This document shows positions 16,534 through 24,155 of a stretch of DNA of 64,000 nucleotides, piece after piece. Within the stretch, counting starts at the first letter, position 1; every line of letters begins with the position of its first letter. The notes under the pieces were generated by a model, which saw only the letters and a program-made list of their open reading frames with translations, was not told the origin of the DNA and ran no database searches. A program made the translations under genes and the position numbers. Origin of the DNA: Desulfurivibrio sp044068625 (lineage in GTDB: Bacteria; Desulfobacterota; Desulfobulbia; Desulfobulbales; Desulfurivibrionaceae); assembly GCF_044068625.1 (NCBI RefSeq), contig NZ_JBIPKH010000002.1, forward strand, positions 186,001 to 250,000, written 5' to 3'.

Positions 16534-18153
16534 ATGCCGATGAACAGCCCGGAAGCCCCGCTGCCAGAGATCTTTCCCGCCTGTCACCACCTCGTTGGTC
16601 CTGAAAAGTGGGGCCGGCTGGTTGGGGAGTTGACAGGCGAGAAGCAATGGCCCGGTTTGCCCGAAATTATCGGGGGCCAAACCGAAAGTCTGGCCCTGCC
16701 GCCCTACCTGGCGGAGTTGGCCGAGCTGGAGGCGGCAGCCTGGGCTTGCCGCCATGAGCAGGGGGAATTACCCCTCCAGCCCGCGGCAAAAATCCTTAAT
16801 CCCTCCTTGCGAATCTTAAATTGCAGCTGGCGCAATCTGGCCGGCATGCTCAGGCCCGAGGAGCGGCCGCAGTCTGCCCCCGCCCCCGGGGCGGAAACCC
16901 TGCTGGTCTGGCTGGGTCCCCGTAGCGGCCGGGTTCGCATCCAGCCGGCCGCCGCTGACGATCTGCTGGCCTTGAAAATCATCGCGGAAAAATTGCCCAT
17001 CGGCCCCACCGCCCTGGAACATGGGGTGGCGGTGGCCAACCTGCATCGGGTGGTGGAACAGGCCCGGAACAAGGGGCTGATTCTGGCGCCCGAACCTCTG
17101 TTGGTCCGGGATCCGGAAAATTTTGTCCCCCAGGAAAAGATCTTTGAGCGCTTTGTAAAACCCCGGGTCTTTACCCTCCAGTGGCACATCACCCAGGCCT
17201 GTGACCTGAACTGTAAGCACTGTTACGACCGCAGCTCCCGCCAAACCATGTCCCTGGAGCAGGCCTTCCAGGTGCTGGATCAGCTGGAAAGCTTCTGCGC
17301 TGCCCGCCGGGTCAGGGGCAAGGTGACTTTCACCGGGGGCAACCCCTTGCTCTATCCCCATTTCGACACCCTTTACCTGGAAGCGGTCAAACGGGGGTTT
17401 CCGGTGAGCATTCTGGGTAATCCCGCCTCCCGGCAGCGTCTGGAGGAGCTGGTGGCCATCCAGGCCCCCACTTTCTATCAGGTCAGCCTGGAGGGGCTGC
17501 CGGAACACAACGATTTCGTCCGCCAGGCCGGCTATTTTAACCGGGTGCTGGAGTTTCTGCCGATTTTGAAAGAGTTGGGGATCTTCTCCCAGGTCATGCT
17601 CACCCTGACCCGGGACAATATGGCCCAGGTTCTCCCCTTGGGCGAGATCCTGCGCGACAAGGCCGACCTTTTCACCTTCAACCGCTTGTCGGCGGTGGGG
17701 GAGGGGGCCAGGCTACTGATGCCCGACCCCGCCGACTACCAGGCTTTTCTCCGGGAATATATGGCAGAGACGGCCAACAACCCGGTGCTGGGCCTCAAGG
17801 ACAACCTGATCAATATCATCCGGGAGCAAGAGGGGCGCAAACCCTTTGGCGGCTGTACCGGTTTCGGTTGCGGGGCCGGCTTCAACTTCCTTACCCTGCT
17901 CTCCGATGGCGAACTCCACGCCTGCCGCAAGTTCCCCTCCTTTATCGGCAATATCTACCAGGAAGGGTTGGCCGGGGCCTATGATTCCCCAGCCGGCCGG
18001 CGCTACCGGGCCGGCAGCGCCGGCTGCCGCAACTGCAAACTGTTGCCGGCCTGCGGCGGTTGCCAGGCGGTGATTTTCAGTTCCGGCCTTGATCCCGCCC
18101 GGGACCGGGACCCCTATTGCTTTTACGCCCAAGCCCCGGGCTTACTGGGATAA
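16534..18153 (+). CDS. sbtM: Radical SAM/SPASM peptide maturase, SbtM-like
   Basis: Predicted to modify the exported peptide encoded just upstream. With ATG 16534 it has 539 residues. The N-terminal 200 residues have no catalytic motif I know. The radical SAM core starts with FTLQWHITQACDLNCKHCYD, with Fe-S cysteines at about 223, 227 and 230. The C-terminal SPASM region has the cysteine pattern CTGFGCGAGF, HACRKFP and CRNCKLLPACGGC for auxiliary Fe-S clusters. From memory this resembles the thio(seleno)oxazole maturase SbtM, whose targets carry Cys or Sec. A TTG at 16462 would extend the frame back through the terminator and is unlikely. The superoxide-reductase-like gene follows 36 bases later. 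Confidence 0.85.
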   Translation: MPMNSPEAPLPEIFPACHHLVGPEKWGRLVGELTGEKQWPGLPEIIGGQTESLALPPYLAELAELEAAAWACRHEQGELPLQPAAKILNPSLRILNCSWRNLAGMLRPEERPQSAPAPGAETLLVWLGPRSGRVRIQPAAADDLLALKIIAEKLPIGPTALEHGVAVANLHRVVEQARNKGLILAPEPLLVRDPENFVPQEKIFERFVKPRVFTLQWHITQACDLNCKHCYDRSSRQTMSLEQAFQVLDQLESFCAARRVRGKVTFTGGNPLLYPHFDTLYLEAVKRGFPVSILGNPASRQRLEELVAIQAPTFYQVSLEGLPEHNDFVRQAGYFNRVLEFLPILKELGIFSQVMLTLTRDNMAQVLPLGEILRDKADLFTFNRLSAVGEGARLLMPDPADYQAFLREYMAETANNPVLGLKDNLINIIREQEGRKPFGGCTGFGCGAGFNFLTLLSDGELHACRKFPSFIGNIYQEGLAGAYDSPAGRRYRAGSAGCRNCKLLPACGGCQAVIFSSGLDPARDRDPYCFYAQAPGLLG

Positions 18154-18189
18154 ATGAGGTGGCGGCCATTAAAATTCAGGAGGAGAATC

Positions 18190-18585
18190 ATGCAGCTCAA
18201 ACGTCGCGAGTTTATCAAAATCATGGCTGCGGGGGCAGTGGCCGCCGTTGCCCATCCCCCCACCCTGGCCCTGGCCAACAAGTCGGCGGTAACCATCGAG
18301 GCCCCGGCAACGGCGGCCAGAAACGCCCAGGTAACCATCCGCCTGCAGATAACCCACCGGGGCAACAACTTTATCCACTATACCAACTGGGTCACCCTGA
18401 GAACCGAGGAGGGGGAGATTGGCCGCTGGGATTTCTCCGCCTTCGATCGGCCGGAAAACAACGAATTCAGCCGCGAGGTCACCATCGCCATGGAGGGGAC
18501 CACCCAACTGATCGCCCAGGCCAACTGCAATATCCACGGCAGCGAGGGAGAAGTCCGGCACACGATTGTGGTGCAAGATCGCTAG
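18190..18585 (+). CDS. Tat-exported superoxide-reductase-like (desulfoferrodoxin family) protein
   Basis: A 131-residue protein with a Tat-like signal (KRREFIK, then a hydrophobic stretch ending LALA, cleavage near residue 29). The remainder follows the single-domain superoxide reductase fold: THRGNNFIHYTNWVTL supplies His56 and His63, and NCNIHG supplies Cys113 and His116, matching ligands of the non-haem iron site. The first His ligand, expected in a KHVPVIE-type strand, is replaced by Ser32 (KSAVTIE). The enzyme normally reduces superoxide in the cytoplasm, so both export and the missing ligand are odd; it may have altered chemistry. AGGAG lies 4 bases before ATG 18190. Rubredoxin follows, the usual electron donor. 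Confidence 0.8.
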   Translation: MQLKRREFIKIMAAGAVAAVAHPPTLALANKSAVTIEAPATAARNAQVTIRLQITHRGNNFIHYTNWVTLRTEEGEIGRWDFSAFDRPENNEFSREVTIAMEGTTQLIAQANCNIHGSEGEVRHTIVVQDR

Positions 18586-18683
18586 GGGCGAAATGGTCTT
18601 TACAAACTAAAACTTTATGGATAAAGCAATCATTACCAAATAGGTGGTAGGTCAAATTCACAACCAAAATGGGAGAGAAAAAG

Positions 18684-18839
18684 ATGGACAAGTACGAATG
18701 CCCCTGTGGTTATGTTTACGATCCGGCGGTTGGCGATGAGGATAATGGGATTGAGGCCGGAACCCCGTTTGCCGACCTGCCCGACGATTGGGTCTGCCCC
18801 AAATGTCAGGCGGAAAAGGAACACTTCTACAAAATTTAA
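18684..18839 (+). CDS. Rubredoxin
   Basis: A 51-residue electron carrier binding one iron through two cysteine pairs, CPCG near the N-terminus and CPKC near the C-terminus, with YVYDPAVGDEDNGIEAGTPF between them as in classical rubredoxins. ATG 18684 is preferred over ATG 18669 because GGGAG lies 8 bases before it and it gives the standard MDKYECPCGY start. It follows the superoxide-reductase-like gene by about 100 bases, as in the rbo-rub arrangement of sulfate reducers. The partner here would have to be cytoplasmic, whereas the neighbour appears to be exported. Confidence 0.95.
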   Translation: MDKYECPCGYVYDPAVGDEDNGIEAGTPFADLPDDWVCPKCQAEKEHFYKI

Positions 18840-18860
18840 GCACCCAATAACTTTAGGTTC

Positions 18861-18899
18861 GGTGGCGTTGAGGCGGGGCAGGTCCGCCTCAACGCCACC
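18861..18899. terminator. Long inverted repeat, probable bidirectional terminator
   Basis: A 16-bp perfect stem, GGTGGCGTTGAGGCGG/CCGCCTCAACGCCACC, with a 7-base loop. It lies between the convergent rubredoxin and cytochrome genes and ends 5 bases from the cytochrome stop. There is no T-run, so the class is inferred from position and stem length. Confidence 0.7.
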
Positions 18900-18904
18900 G
18901 TCGG

Positions 18905-19369
18905 TTAACGCTTCTCCAAAATCTTGAAGAGCTTGTGATCTTCGGCGGTCAGCTCCGCCTGCCGCTTCAGGGTCCAGTGGCCAACCCAGCGTTTAAAGAG
19001 ATCCAGGTTCTTGGCCCGCTCCTCAGCACTTCCCCCCAGATAGATATTCATGTTACCGGGCTTGCCAGTGGGGGTGGCCTTGCCATCATCCAGGCGGCGC
19101 ATGATCGCCCCGGCATCGTCACCCTTGACGAAGGCGACCAGCTCCTGATAGGTGGTCATTCGGGGTCCCACCATCATGGAGGTGTACTTCTTCTGATCGG
19201 CATCGAACTCTTCGATGCTGGGAGAGCGTTCGCCGTGGCAGGCGAAGCATTTCTGCTCCATCAGCGGTTTGATATGGTCGTTGTAGGTCACCTGACCGTG
19301 GGAACCGGCCCAGGCCGATCCCCCGCCCAGCATGACCAGGGTAATAGCCGCCATTGACAATTTTTTCAT
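18905..19369 (-). CDS. Monohaem c-type cytochrome, periplasmic
   Basis: A 154-residue exported protein with a signal peptide (KKLSMAAITLVMLGGGSAWA, cleavage near residue 21) and one haem-binding site, KCFACHGER. A Met in GKPGNMNIYLGG is a possible distal ligand. The N-terminal YNDHIKPLMEQKCFACH is a common start of haem domains in deltaproteobacterial cytochromes. The remainder is highly charged. GGAG lies 8 bases before ATG 19369. It faces the rubredoxin gene and shares a terminator with it. The redox partner is unknown; a role in periplasmic electron transfer is an inference. Confidence 0.88.
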   Translation of the reverse strand: MKKLSMAAITLVMLGGGSAWAGSHGQVTYNDHIKPLMEQKCFACHGERSPSIEEFDADQKKYTSMMVGPRMTTYQELVAFVKGDDAGAIMRRLDDGKATPTGKPGNMNIYLGGSAEERAKNLDLFKRWVGHWTLKRQAELTAEDHKLFKILEKR

Positions 19370-19528
19370 GGTTCAATCTCCTCAATATGAATTTGATTCG
19401 GTTAACTTGCCGGCACTTTCAAGGCAAATCCTGTTGGTTGGAGTCGATCAGGCCCTGGTAGGTTTCCAATATGCTAGGGAAAGCGACCGGCGGAGTCAAG
19501 GTCTTAATTCTCAATTTGGCCCCATTCT

Positions 19529-21238
19529 TCAATATCCAGGGGCGCTGCCCGGCACCGGCCGTACCTCGGCGGGCTGCTCCCGGGGCAGAAAAATCCCGAC
19601 ATGGGTCTGAAAGCTGTAGATCTTTTCGCTGCGGGTGAACTTTTTTGCCAGGCTGTAGTGGTACTTGGGGGGATAGGTTTCCCCCGCTCCCCAGATTATG
19701 ACCAGGGCATCGGGCGCCAAGCCGGCCGGGGGTGGATAGTAGGGGGGGTTGCTGTAACTCCAGGTGAAGCGGAGAGAGAGCCGGGCCAGATCCTCTTCCG
19801 CCGGCTTCCCCATGGCCCGGTAGTCGTAGTGGATGGTTTTGCGGGTGTAAAGATCGAGCAGGGGCACGGCCACGGCCGGATTGACCACGCTCCGGGGCGG
19901 GGTGGTTTCCACCAGGAAAGTTTGGCCGGCCAGGGAATCCATGAAAGCACCGGCAGCTTTAAGGTTGGCCAGGCTGTGGCTCTGCAGAAAGGGCAGATAA
20001 GCGGTCTGGGCGATGACCAGGGAACCGCCGGCGGCACAGTAGGCCGCGAAGCGACGGAGCCGGGCCGAGCCGATGGCGCTGAAGCCGTAGGCGGCCATGA
20101 TCGCCAGTAGGGGAAAAAGGGGCACCAGGTAGCGGATCCGCCGGACCTGCATGCCTGGAATAAAGAGCAGCAGCAGCCAGGCCGCCACCAGATAGCGGGG
20201 ATCGCGCCGCGACAGGGCCAAGACCAACGAAGCTACGGCGCCCACGGTAACGAAGGGGTGGGTCTGGAAGAGAAAGGTGGAGAGAAAGCTCTCGCCCCAG
20301 GCCCTGAGTCCGGGCCGCTGAAATTCCCGCAGCAGGGTCAATTGCCCCGCGATCACCTCGGCATAATAGAGAGCAATGGGGGCAAGCAAAAGCCCGGTCA
20401 AGCCGGCGATCAGCCATCCCCGGCGCAGGGTGGCCGCCGGGGCTTCCCGCAGCACCAGGAGAAACTCCACCCCGAGGATGGAGAGCATCGGCCAGACCGA
20501 GTACTTAGAGCAGAAGGCCAGCAGGATCGCCAGGGCGGAGGCCCCGATCAGCAGCAGCCCCCCCCGCCGCAAGGCGATCAAAAAGAGGTAGGCGGCCAGC
20601 AGCAGAAAGGCCATGGCCCCAATATCCACCAACAGCAATGGAGTCTGGGTGAAAAGATAGGGAACCGCCAGCAGCAGAACCCCGGCCAGATCGCCGATCT
20701 CCCGGTCCCAGAGTTCGGTGGCCAGCAGGGCGGTGGTGGTCACCGCCATGGCGAAAAGCAGGGAGTTGAGTATCTGGGCGTAGAGCCGGACCTCGCCGGC
20801 ATATTTGAAGATCAGACCATAAAGCAGGGGGAGCAGCGGCAGATCGGTCCAGGCATCAATCTGGTTGCCCCACTCACCTAGAAAAAATCCGGGGCCGTAA
20901 ACCGCCAGATGTTTGGCCTGGGTGAAGTAACGGGCCGCGTCGACGATGGTCTCGGGCATCCCCCAAAAAAGGGTGGAGGCCAGAAAAGCCAGGGGAAAAA
21001 GGAGCGGTGGCCCGGGCAACGGGAATCGGGCCAACCCGTAGGCTATCGGCACCATGAGCAGGAGGCCGGCCAAGGGCAGAACAGGCGGCACCAGGTTGGC
21101 GACCTGACCCCAGCTCACCAGCCGGTTGTCGTCCAGGGAACGCAGGCTGTGGAGAATAAGCGGCAGCACTACCGCCAAGAGGGCAATGGTTAAGGCAAGG
21201 AACTGCTCCCTGCGGCTGGAGATTTCGGTGCTGGCCAT
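19529..21238 (-). CDS. GT39-type polytopic glycosyltransferase (ArnT/PMT-like)
   Basis: A 569-residue membrane protein with roughly 10-12 hydrophobic segments in the first 420 residues and a soluble C-terminal part. The arrangement, with an acidic loop after the first TM and a membrane-proximal GNQIDAWTDLPLLPLLY segment, resembles lipid-linked-sugar transferases of the GT39/ArnT superfamily. These move a sugar from a polyprenyl phosphate to protein or lipid on the periplasmic side. I cannot name the acceptor. The gene stands alone between the cytochrome and the ext-like cluster, and no glycan biosynthesis genes are adjacent. No convincing ribosome-binding site precedes ATG 21238. Confidence 0.7.
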   Translation of the reverse strand: MASTEISSRREQFLALTIALLAVVLPLILHSLRSLDDNRLVSWGQVANLVPPVLPLAGLLLMVPIAYGLARFPLPGPPLLFPLAFLASTLFWGMPETIVDAARYFTQAKHLAVYGPGFFLGEWGNQIDAWTDLPLLPLLYGLIFKYAGEVRLYAQILNSLLFAMAVTTTALLATELWDREIGDLAGVLLLAVPYLFTQTPLLLVDIGAMAFLLLAAYLFLIALRRGGLLLIGASALAILLAFCSKYSVWPMLSILGVEFLLVLREAPAATLRRGWLIAGLTGLLLAPIALYYAEVIAGQLTLLREFQRPGLRAWGESFLSTFLFQTHPFVTVGAVASLVLALSRRDPRYLVAAWLLLLFIPGMQVRRIRYLVPLFPLLAIMAAYGFSAIGSARLRRFAAYCAAGGSLVIAQTAYLPFLQSHSLANLKAAGAFMDSLAGQTFLVETTPPRSVVNPAVAVPLLDLYTRKTIHYDYRAMGKPAEEDLARLSLRFTWSYSNPPYYPPPAGLAPDALVIIWGAGETYPPKYHYSLAKKFTRSEKIYSFQTHVGIFLPREQPAEVRPVPGSAPGY

Positions 21239-21760
21239 TTAGCGTGATCTGGGCGGAGTGACGAAAAAATATTAGGGGGTTCCTGATCCAGGCCCATTAT
21301 TGAAGTAGGGCCAAGGTTTTGTCAAGGAATAGCTGGTTGCTGGAGATCCATGCGGCCGAAGGCAGCGATTACCTTAAATTTGAATTGACAACAACGAGCC
21401 CGATCGCTACCATGAAAAAATGTATAGTGTGACATTCTGTCAATTTATATCCCACTCAGTCGCCTCACCGAAGAGTGGGGGTGTTTCACGAACAATATTG
21501 CCAGGTGCTTCAGCCCCAAATAGTTCTAAAGAAAAAGTTAACCTTTCCACCACTGATCCTGAATGCTACCTTGTGATACAAGTTATCACTGAAAGGCAAG
21601 TGGGTCGTGGTGGCTTTGGCCGGGATGATCAGATCCAGTCCCGGCCCGGCCCCAAAACCGAAATCGCCGGACGCCAAGTCCCGATTTCGGCGTTCGGTCT
21701 CGGCGGTGGCGGCTGCTTCCCGACCGAGGCCCAAGCTAATCACAACCAGGAGGTGTGGGA
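21239..21760 (+). other. Long structured intergenic leader upstream of the ext-like cluster
   Basis: A 522-base non-coding stretch. From left to right it holds the divergent start region of the GT39 gene, a sigma-70-like promoter (21385-21413), a short operator-like repeat TGACA-TTC-TGTCA (21430-21442), a hairpin CCCACTC/GAGTGGG (21451-21479), a nested pairing CCTTTC/GAAAGG (21542-21547 with 21591-21596) enclosing GTGATA/TATCAC (21573-21578 with 21584-21589), a hairpin CCGAAATCG/CGATTTCGG (21658-21690), and a strong AGGAGG ribosome-binding site at 21748. No ORF looks real. I do not recognise a known riboswitch class. Confidence 0.6.
21385..21413 (+). promoter_or_regulatory. Candidate promoter of the ext-like cluster
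   Basis: A perfect -35 box TTGACA at 21385-21390, a 17-base spacer and TACCAT at 21408-21413 (4 of 6 matches to TATAAT). Transcription would start near 21420, just before the TGACA-TTC-TGTCA repeat at 21430-21442, which could be an operator. Confidence 0.55.
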
Positions 21761-24103
21761 ATGGTGAAAGGTAAGTTCAAAGAAAGATGGCGACCAAGAT
21801 TGTTTGTGCTCTTGAGTCTGCTGCTGACCGTGGCCCTGCTGGTTCCCGGCTGTGGGGGATCCAGCAGTTACGACCAGCAAACGGTGGCCAGCACCCCGGC
21901 CCAGGTCATGATCGATGCCGCCACCCTCAATCAGTGGGTCAGCAATGGCTACGGCACCGATGCCCGCGGCTTTGACAAAATGGTGATCCTTGATGTCGAT
22001 AGCGCCGCCGGTTATGCCGCCGGCCATATCCCGGGCTCCTACAATCTCGATACCGTCACCGACCTGCGAGAGGCCCGTTTCAACGGGGTTGCCACCACCG
22101 CCAGTCAGGTGCCCAGCGCGACGGTAATGGATGCTTTGATCCAGCGCACCGGAATTGATGAACGCACCGTGGTGGTGCTGGTGGGCAATGGTAATATGAT
22201 GAGTGTCGGCCGGGCTTACTTCAATTTCCGCTACTGGGGCTTCCCCAAGGAGCGACTGCGGGTCCTGAACGGCACCAAGGTTGCCACCTACCAGGATGCC
22301 GCCGGCTATGCCCTCGCCACCACCCCTCCGGCCCTGCCTGCTCCTTCCAGCTACAGTGTGGCCCAACTGCAGGCCAACATCGCCCTGCGCGCCACCCTGC
22401 AGGAGATGATCGGAGTTGTTGAGGCTGCCGATCCCGGCCAGGTGATCGTCGATGCCCGTTCAGCAGGTGAATATGATGGCACCACGGTTAATGCGGCGGT
22501 GACCTTTGGCGGCCACCTTGCCGGAGCCATTCATAAGGAATGGGACACCATCATCGATCCGGAAAACCCCACCGCCCTGCTTTCCCCGGCGGCCCTGCGG
22601 GAAGATTTTGAGGCGGTCGATGTCAGCCCCGAAACCACGGTATACACTTATTGCCAGACCAGTTGGCGGGCGGCACCCGTCTTCCTGGCCCTGGACGGGG
22701 TCCTGGGCTGGCCGGTGAAGATCTATGACGGAGCCTGGCTGGAGTGGGGCTCCATGGCCCGCAACGACTTGAGCTACGGTGGGCCGCTGGAGCCTGACTC
22801 CCCCTGGCGAACCGATCTTCCGGAAAGGAGCGGGATGATCAATTATAAGAACGATCTGGTTGTGCCGATCCCGGCCGACGAGGTCAGCGCCTTCAGCCTC
22901 AACGCCAACCTGGTCAACGAGTGGGACAAGGCGGTCTGTGACAGTGATCCGGCCGTAGTGGAGGATTTAAGCGGACTCGATCCCGAACCGGACAATATTT
23001 TGATCGCGGCCACCGATCTCGCCGAATGGCTCGCTGCTCCGGCTACATTCACCACCGATACCGGCTACAGCAATCTGGTCGTCATCCACGTGGACACGGC
23101 GACCGGCTACGCCAACGGCCATATCGAGGGGGCCTTCCTCCTTGACACCGCGGTCGATTTGCGGGCCACCCGCAGCGATGGCATTGCACCCACCGACTCT
23201 CAGATGCCCACCCGGGCCCAGATGGACGCCCTGATTCAACGGACCGGCATTGATGAGGACACCGTTGTCGTGCTGGTCGGTCAGGGCCACCTGATGAATG
23301 TCGGTCGGGCCTATTTCAACTTCCGCTACTGGGGCTTCCCCAAGGAACGGCTGCGGGTGCTGGATGGGCTGGCCAGCCACTACGCCAGCGAAACCGGCAC
23401 CGCGCTGGTGACGACCGAGCCGGACCCGGTGGTTTCAACCTACAGCGTCTGCAATCTCCCCCAGGCTGACTCGGTGGATCGCTTCCGGGCCAGCTTCGAG
23501 GAGATGTTCCAGGTGGCCGGCGGCGGTTTACCGGTTCAGCCCGCCACCACCGTTCTGCCCACCGACGTGGTCATTGCCGACGCCCGTACGGCCGGGGAAT
23601 ATGATGGCACCGACATCCGGAGCAATGTCGCCTTTGGGGGGCATGTCAAAGGGGCCGAGCATCTGGAGTGGACCACCCTGATCGCCGACGGCAAACTCAA
23701 GGCGCCGGCGGGTCTTGTCGCTGATCTGGCTGCAATCGATTCCGATGGCAGCCAGACCGTTTACTCGTACTGCCAGACCAGTTGGCGGGCGGCAGCCATC
23801 TTTCTGGCCTTGGACGGGGTTTTGGGCTGGCCGACCAAGATTTATGACGGAGCCTGGGTGCAGTGGGGCCAAATGGCCACCAGCGCCGAACATGGCTCAC
23901 TTCCGCCCAGTTCACCTTGGCGTACCGACAATTCGACCCGCTCCGGAGTGGTTGAATATGCCGACACCGATTACATCTCCTCGATTGTCGCCAACTCCTA
24001 CTACGGCGGTGCGGATCTGGTTGCCCAGGAAGATGGCGGGATCGGCGGCGGGGGAGTGGTCGGCGGTGGCGACAGCACCGCCCCCGCAACCCCCGGCTAC
24101 TAA
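21761..24103 (+). CDS. extH: Four-rhodanese-domain lipoprotein, ExtH-like
   Basis: A 780-residue exported protein. The N-terminus is basic, then LFVLLSLLLTVALLVPGC, a plausible lipoprotein signal with Cys at the cleavage site. Four rhodanese-like domains follow, about residues 48-170, 195-345, 410-530 and 555-715. Domains 2 and 4 carry the active-site loop YCQTSWRA with Cys298 and Cys671; domains 1 and 3 have GNGNMMSVGR or GQGHLMNVGR instead and lack the Cys. The halves 1+2 and 3+4 are near copies, so the gene arose by internal duplication. Rhodaneses carry sulfane sulfur. Position before a porin and a pentahaem cytochrome matches ExtH of Geobacter. ATG 21761, 7 bases after AGGAGG, is preferred over GTG 21755. 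Confidence 0.88.
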   Translation: MVKGKFKERWRPRLFVLLSLLLTVALLVPGCGGSSSYDQQTVASTPAQVMIDAATLNQWVSNGYGTDARGFDKMVILDVDSAAGYAAGHIPGSYNLDTVTDLREARFNGVATTASQVPSATVMDALIQRTGIDERTVVVLVGNGNMMSVGRAYFNFRYWGFPKERLRVLNGTKVATYQDAAGYALATTPPALPAPSSYSVAQLQANIALRATLQEMIGVVEAADPGQVIVDARSAGEYDGTTVNAAVTFGGHLAGAIHKEWDTIIDPENPTALLSPAALREDFEAVDVSPETTVYTYCQTSWRAAPVFLALDGVLGWPVKIYDGAWLEWGSMARNDLSYGGPLEPDSPWRTDLPERSGMINYKNDLVVPIPADEVSAFSLNANLVNEWDKAVCDSDPAVVEDLSGLDPEPDNILIAATDLAEWLAAPATFTTDTGYSNLVVIHVDTATGYANGHIEGAFLLDTAVDLRATRSDGIAPTDSQMPTRAQMDALIQRTGIDEDTVVVLVGQGHLMNVGRAYFNFRYWGFPKERLRVLDGLASHYASETGTALVTTEPDPVVSTYSVCNLPQADSVDRFRASFEEMFQVAGGGLPVQPATTVLPTDVVIADARTAGEYDGTDIRSNVAFGGHVKGAEHLEWTTLIADGKLKAPAGLVADLAAIDSDGSQTVYSYCQTSWRAAAIFLALDGVLGWPTKIYDGAWVQWGQMATSAEHGSLPPSSPWRTDNSTRSGVVEYADTDYISSIVANSYYGGADLVAQEDGGIGGGGVVGGGDSTAPATPGY

Positions 24104-24155
24104 TTCCACGGTGGAATTTCAAAGTCTTACAGACCATTTGCTAAAGAGGTTATTC

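Noticed and set aside
16523..16543. Six-codon ORF (ATG 16523) before the maturase
   Set aside because: It follows GGGAG but is too short and out of frame; it is more likely a chance ATG.
21420..21760. GEMM (cyclic dinucleotide) riboswitch before the rhodanese lipoprotein gene
   Set aside because: The expected ACGCAAAG-type core motif is not present anywhere in the leader.
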